Origin: Favolaschia claudopus
Lineage: Eukaryota > Basidiomycota > Agaricomycetes > Agaricales > Mycenaceae
Assembly: GCA_037176885.1 (NCBI GenBank)
Contig: JAWWNJ010000044.1
Span: 1,550,001-1,614,000 of the forward strand
Length of the DNA: 64,000 nucleotides
Direction: 5' to 3'
Shown here: in pieces, positions 58,401 to 64,000 of the stretch
Numbering within the stretch: position 1 is the stretch's first letter
Layout: each line of letters begins with the position of its first letter
The notes under the pieces: generated by a model
Told to the model about the DNA's origin: nothing
What the model saw: only the letters and a program-made list of their open reading frames with translations
The model's database searches: none
Position numbers and translations under genes: made by a program

Positions 58401-61400
58401 TGGCATCAAAGTGAGCGGGGAGTAGACCGGAGGCGAAGGTATCAGCTATCACTCTGATTTCCTCCTGTACTTTGTTAGCGATACATCTCGAAAACCCAAG
58501 TGGAGGAAATTCGACCTTGTCGTCGACCCACAAGGCAGAAAAATACCGATAGAATATTTCGATGATACTAGACCGCCACTGCCGATCCTCGATGTTGAAA
58601 GCCGGATTGGTAGCATCCAGCACGATCCGGAACAGCCGGATGACAGCCAAAAGTCTAAAATTAAGGTTAGGGTTTACTCGGTAACCCTACGACCAAGCTC
58701 ACCGTAGCTCCCAGGAATTGGATGGAATCAGCCACTCATGTAGTAACTCTTGAAGGGGCTGCGAGTCGACCACTACTGTGCGCAAAAAAAATGTGGCCCT
58801 TATAGCTGAAACTTCATGGCGTTGGACGTCGTAAAAATGCCAAGCACTGTCCGGATTAGTAAATCCTTCAAAGCAAAAAAGTGGCAACGACGCAACGTAC
58901 CAAAGAGCGAGCACCCTGCCGTTACGAAGCACGAAATTGTCGACTTCAAAAGACTTGAGAAACGGCGACTCATTTAAGAAGATGTTCAAGAATTTTGCCG
59001 CTAAACACGCCACGTCGTCCACCCTGGCGGTGACATAGCTCTCGACAGCAATTAGCAGGTCAGGGTGGATGACAATGGGATCTGCCGGGGCCTCGCCCCG
59101 GACGTTCAACAATCTCCTAATGAACGAGGGTGAGAGAGAGTCAATGAACCTATGAGGAAAGACAAACCGAGAAGGGAGTTCTCTAGCTTCTTGCTCTGTT
59201 ATAAGATCCGTTCCGAGAATCTTATTTCTATCGGATCCATACAAGAGAAGGCAAGCTGCAAATGACGTTCTGATGAAACTCAACCTGCGGGAGTATCCAT
59301 GTCAGTATTTAGGATGATGCGGAGGGAATGGTATACACTAGAGGCATGTGCACACTAGCCTGCAAACATTCTAGAATATGAGCCATAAGGCGCTTGTGTA
59401 ACGAAGCGATTATAGTCTGCAGCTGATGGCGGCCGGTGGTCTTGAGCCAGATAGATGCCAAAAGACTCTCAACGAACAATTTTGAATCCGACAATGAGGC
59501 ATGGAATTCCGTCGCCAAGGTCGAGAATCGTTCGAAGATGGATAGTGGAATGTCGACGCCCGAATGCGCACACGTGTATAGCCACTGTAAACTCCTTGAA
59601 AAGCCATCTTGGGATTCCGAGGCAACGGCCAACACGACACGCCAAGGGCTTATCGGTGCTTCCACACTTTCTACTGCGACGGTTTGGTCAAAAGCCACGC
59701 TCAATCGTTGAGAAGGGTCTGTGTCCCTGGGGAAAAGTCGAGTCAACGACGGTGTCGTCTTACACCGGGAACAGTGAGAAATGGCGCTGTCTTGGAGCGG
59801 GGAAAAGTTACCTCTGAAGCCACGTCCATGATTATGACGTGTTCGAGCCACCTGAAGAATAATGTATCGAAGACGCTGAACGCCACGCCGCTCGCCTGCG
59901 ATAATCGAGCGATGAGTCTGAGGAGAGTATCAGACGACTCTGCGCTTTGACGCTGCAGTTTGATCAGCCGTTGTAGCTAGTAGCAACAGTCAGCACGGTA
60001 CCTTCTGTTCATCTGGTGTCGGTATATCCAGCAAATCAACAGTCCTCCTAACGTCTCGAGAAGCTTCAACGCAAATTTCGTACAATAGTGTCCCATATAG
60101 AGTAGGATCTTGGCCATGCAACTCCGAGAGCCACTTGACGGCATATCTATTTAACATCGCGCGTCTCGCCGCAACGTAATCTCCTCCGTTACTCGCTGAA
60201 CTGGCGGGGACGTGTCGAGAGGAAGAATTGAATGGCCAGTACGGTGGATCAGAAGGACTGCGAACGCCGGGAAGGGTTCTCTGTTTCCCCACGTAGTCCC
60301 GAAGAATTGTAGCCAGATTGTCATCCTGAACTCGGTCAGATCGATCATACTGCGTTTGGCGGCAAATACCTCGGCGAGTATCCAATGGATTATCGACCGC
60401 ATGAGGCGTTTCGAACTGAATATGCATCAACAAGCTATTGGACTCTTCATTCGAAGGGCCGTTTACCTGTAGTCAGTTGCCATTCCGCTAGGCCACATTT
60501 TCCGCGTCAGAAGGAGAAATCCAGTCTCGTTCACAGATAAATCGACGTCTATAAGACATGACTCTACAGCTGCGGCCAACGTCTCGACATTGGTTGACAA
60601 GTCCAACCCCAGAGGAATTGGAAAAACACAGATGGTGTCTTTGCTGAATCTAACCTCATCGAACAAGCTTTGCTTCATGTCCAGTCTAGTGAAGAAGCCA
60701 AGATGATGAATGTGGGACAACAGGAGGCGAGCAGCTGCGTCAGAGTGAATGAGGAGTTCATAACCAAGTATGTCGCGGAGGTGTGCCATCCGAACCATTT
60801 CATACGGGTGGGAAAGAGACGTCTGGGCATCATCCAGAGAGTCAGGCTGAGCAACGTTCAGGAGGTCCATGGATGCCATGGGAATCGGATAAGGCGATTT
60901 GACAGTGCTCGCAATGTAGACCAGATTCGACCAGTCATACATGATCCCATGAATCGGACGCTGCTGTTTGGTGAGATCGAGGTAGTCGCCCATGGCAATT
61001 GAAAGCCGAAGATTTCCTGCCAGTAAGAGAGCGTCGCACCACGAGGCAACGCGGTGTAGCTCAAAAGTGTCTACTCGGTGATCTTTAGCATGAGCGGCGC
61101 TTTCACCATTTTGTAGAATCTCTATGCACCCGCTGGAGACGCCGTGCGTCAGAATTTCAATCTGGGTCCACAAGACAGAGGATAAGACGGAAACTTCCTC
61201 GTGACTCTTGGTGCTGAGCTGATCTTTGGTGAGATGGAGAATATCACTGTAGTGCTCGTTGCAAGAGAGTCGCAAAGCGGGCCAATCAATTGTGATCGTT
61301 TCAGCTTCTGCCAGGTTTTGGCTGCCAGTGCATGGATGCTGAGCGGCGCAGGCATGATGGACAATCTGTTCGCACGACATACACCGCATGCCTTGGGCTA

Positions 61401-63409
61401 TGCAGCCCCAAAGAGGTTTGCAGCAGACGAAGCATAAGCATAGGGTGAAGAGATTAATATTTCTATACGCATGTCCATGGATCGCAATCAGGTCCCGTTC
61501 GATATCCCATCTGCTGCACAATAGATTTGAGAAGCGTAAGGTCGCCACACGCTGGAAATTGTTGTTCGAGGTGTATGGCATCATTTGCGTGCCATCGGGA
61601 TAGTCGTAGCAGCCAAAGTGAACTGAACACATGCAAAATGGGCACATGAGGCCAAATCCTTCAACGGGGGTTGAACAAGAGTGGCATGTGTGTCGAGCTA
61701 ATCCGTTCGAGAGAGGACTGTGCCGCGAGAAGAAGTGCCAAGGCATGAATTGATGCGAGTAGGGATGTCTGTGTGGCGAGAGTGTCCTTGATTGAGCCAT
61801 GGAAGGGGTGATTACACCTAGAGCTTTCCCCACCGACGGATGTCCTATTGCTGTGGGCCAGAATGTGTACAGTAGCCTCAAAGCCGACTGCTTTGCAGGA
61901 GCGTGATACGCTACCACCTCCAAAACATCCAAGTACGCATCAGGTTTGGCAGACACAATCAACTCAACCAGTCGGTATAAACGATGAGTTACATCGCGAC
62001 GCGTCTCGTTTTCAGTGAGGTAAACAAATTCCAGGACGGCCGAGAGTAGAGGGGGTATCAGCGAAGACAGATAATACACCGATTGCCGTTGAAAGGGGGC
62101 GTTGGTAGAACATACGCTCGAGGAAGCGGTGGCAGGAGATGACCAGGGTACCCAGCCATAAGGTCCAGGGAACTCTGTGGCCCGTTCGTCTTGAACTTCA
62201 TCAACTTTGATTGAGATTCCTCCGGTTGTGTGTTCGCTCTCTGTAGAACAGGGTGAGAATGAAAGTGGTCCACAGGACGGCGGCGTACCATGCGACGTGG
62301 TGGCACTTGGAACAGACGATCCTCGCAGTTGCTCCAACTGTTGGAATAATCTTCTCATCACTCCATCCTCGAAAAATGCCAAAAGACGTCCTTGCATCTC
62401 GGGCGGAAACGTCGAAAAGGCAGGGATGAATGCCAGTCCGATTTCAGAGATTACTTTAGGATCATGTTGATGAGTATGTAATAGAAACTAGCCGGAGTTT
62501 AGAAACACAGGACTAAGATAATGAACTATTGAACATACCTGGCCGACATCGAGTATAAGGGCCTGTAGGGAGTTTGAAGGCCGAGAAGGACGCGGATATC
62601 GGGTTTGAAAGCGGCAATCTTCCAAAATCACGGATGCTAAAATGGAGATGCACTGAGATAATAGCTCAGGGGAAGACGCTGAAGCTGCTGGAGAAGGAGA
62701 TCTCGAGCGCCGTGAAGACGGTTGAAGACTGTTCCGGTTTCGAGATATCCGGAAGGGGGATTTATTGGCTGAGCGAGTTTCGGGCACGGAGCTGTGCGGT
62801 GAGTGGTTAATTATGCAGCTGTAGAGTATGGACAACTGTCGGACCCTTCCTCAAATATCTGCCATCCTTGAGCAGCCGAGATTATGAGAACGTCCCTCAA
62901 TTGAGTCAATAGTTCGAGCGTCGTGTCCGTCGCGAATAATCCGGTATCTTCATCGTCATCACCGTCGTCCTCCAACGGTGAAGTAACATTGAATTCAGGG
63001 CGGTTGGTCGATGGCGAACGCATCTTGGCCACACCGCGTACAGTTTGGGCAATCGCGGCGAAACTGTTACCATACACATCGTCTTGCGCCGCTGTTAATG
63101 CAGCGTATACTGAAGGCGGTAGACTCCGGTTCTTGAGACGGTCCAAAATGTATACCAGCAGTTTGCGAGACTCGTCACGAATTTCTGCAACACGATAGGT
63201 CATATAGTGCTTTGTTGGGCAGCAAATCCACTCGACCTACTGTTCTTGCCGGAATGGAGCTTTTCGGAAAGCTGAGGACGATCTGACGTGGGGAGCTGGA
63301 AGGAGGGTAACGCCGTTGGGGTCAGCGGCGACCTCGGAGACGCGAGTTCGAGGGAAACTTTGTCGTCATATATGCTTGTGGTCTGAATATTGGGAGGACG
63401 GAAAGCCAT
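55426..63409 (-). CDS. Very large helical-repeat protein with two C1-like zinc fingers (tentatively UNC80-like)
   Basis: About 8 kb of minus-strand exons encode roughly 2400 residues. The start is ATG 63407-63409 (MAFRPPNIQTTSIYDDKVSLELASP) and the stop is TAG 55426-55428 after KVRILEARRDASKATQGR. Most of the protein is alpha-helical and HEAT/ARM-like, with no catalytic motif. At about 61620-61680 a C1-type pattern occurs (CHSCSTPVEGFG, then CPFC-x4-H-x2-C). At about 61300-61440 there is a second (CFVCCKPLWGC, then CMSCEQIVHHAC). These may bind lipid or only zinc. Size, helical architecture and C-terminal segments suggest the fungal UNC80-like family (cation-channel accessory), but this is a guess. 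Introns are short and numerous; several internal joins (57060-57460, 59300-60000) were not resolved. Codon use resembles the neighbours, and no frame break was proved. Confidence 0.65.
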
Positions 63410-63514
63410 GAACAGGGTTGACGGAGAACCACAGAGAAGCTTGAATCTGCCGTTATGCTATATAACGCACCACAAAAATAGTCGCACTTGAACTCTACCT
63501 TCACCTTCTCCCAA

Positions 63515-64000
63515 ATGCCCCCCAAGAAATCTCCTTTCAAAATCCAGAATCGCGTTGAAGTCGTCATTTACACTCAACCCAAATCAAAGGTCAAATCCTC
63601 GTCGAAAGACAATGAGAGCTCGGACGTCCTTCCCAAGCCCTTTGAAGCGGAAAAGAGTTGAAACCTCCAAGGCCGCCACTCCCAAAGACAAAGAAACAAC
63701 TCCTCACAAGAAAAAGCTGAGGAAATCCTGCCGTCCAGCTCGGAAGACGAAGCTCAGCACCCCGGAAGCAAAGGTCGAAGAAGCAGAAAGCTCGGCGCGC
63801 TGATTCCAGCGACGAGGAAGCCTCTGGCGACGAAGTTGACTCCGACCGTAAACTACAATCCTGCCCGTGCCTGTCTGTATCATTAACTTCCTTTCAAAGA
63901 TATCGTAAAGTCCAGGCTGCGAACAAGAGGAAAGTCATCTCGAGGACGGGACTTTCTGCTTGAGAATCTCAAACGCGAGTCTAATTCGTCATTTCAATGT
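63515..64000 (+). CDS. 5' part of a basic, charged protein, runs off the window; frame disturbed
   Basis: ATG 63515 opens MPPKKSPFKIQNRVEVVIYTQPKSKVKSS and ends at a stop near 63660. An overlapping frame (63616-63801) reads as a plausible continuation, PSPLKRKRVETSKAATPKDKETTPHKKKLRKS. Two further frames continue acidic and basic segments (SSSEDEAQHPGSKG; then KKQKARRADSSDEEASGDEVDSD). A possible intron (GTAAAC to CAG, about 63850-63918) follows. I could not find GT/AG introns that join the earlier frames, so this is either a gene with unresolved splicing, a frameshifted copy, or poor sequence. The composition suggests a nuclear protein; the product is not recognised. It is head-to-head with the large minus-strand gene, with 105 bp between starts. 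Confidence 0.4.

Overview
The window reads as nuclear DNA of a filamentous basidiomycete, most likely an agaricomycete. Genes are dense on both strands. Almost every gene is split by introns of about 45-65 nt, and there are no operons, Shine-Dalgarno signals or CRISPR arrays. The gene set (conventional kinesin with an IAK tail, Zn2Cys6 plus fungal_trans regulators, a TAM/LaeA-like methyltransferase, Coq11, Cmr1, Csm3) is fungal. I traced exons by eye from splice signals and family motifs, so outer limits are firmer than every internal junction. No complete transposon, rRNA or convincing tRNA was found.

Left part, 1-21200: two tandem paralogous Zn2Cys6 transcription factors (the first cut by the window edge), a ZCCHC9-like zinc-knuckle protein, a VanZ-like membrane protein, a probable mitochondrial inner-membrane protein, mitochondrial adenylate kinase, the N-terminal protein methyltransferase Ntm1/Tae1, a Coq11-like NAD-binding protein, a secreted DPBB/RlpA-like protein, a SCAMP and the poly(A)-binding protein.

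Middle part, 21400-38140: a TAM/LaeA-like methyltransferase, the WD40 protein Cmr1, the fork-protection protein Csm3/Swi3, a Vps3/TGFBRAP1-like CORVET subunit that lacks its N-terminal CNH domain, Sec16 and a Pumilio-family protein. Right part, 38900-64000: conventional kinesin, Elf1, kinesin-5, Vps55, an unrecognised proline-rich protein, the TRAPPII subunit Trs120, Dpm2, a very large protein with two C1-like zinc fingers (tentatively UNC80-like), and the start of a basic protein at the right edge. Membrane traffic is well represented (SCAMP, Vps3, Sec16, Vps55, Trs120, Dpm2), but these genes are scattered and do not form a pathway cluster.

The most interesting signals are in gene architecture. 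Seven introns need a GC-AG rather than GT-AG reading, one proved by comparing the two paralogous transcription factors. Micro-exons of 6, 9, 11 and 19 nt are present, the 6-nt one completing a zinc cluster. The adenylate kinase signature is destroyed by what looks like a compensated pair of frameshifts. One GC-AG intron, in VPS55, is in frame and stop-free and could be retained. Most genes lie in head-to-head pairs with start codons only 105-320 bp apart. I did not find a clearly new multi-gene system.
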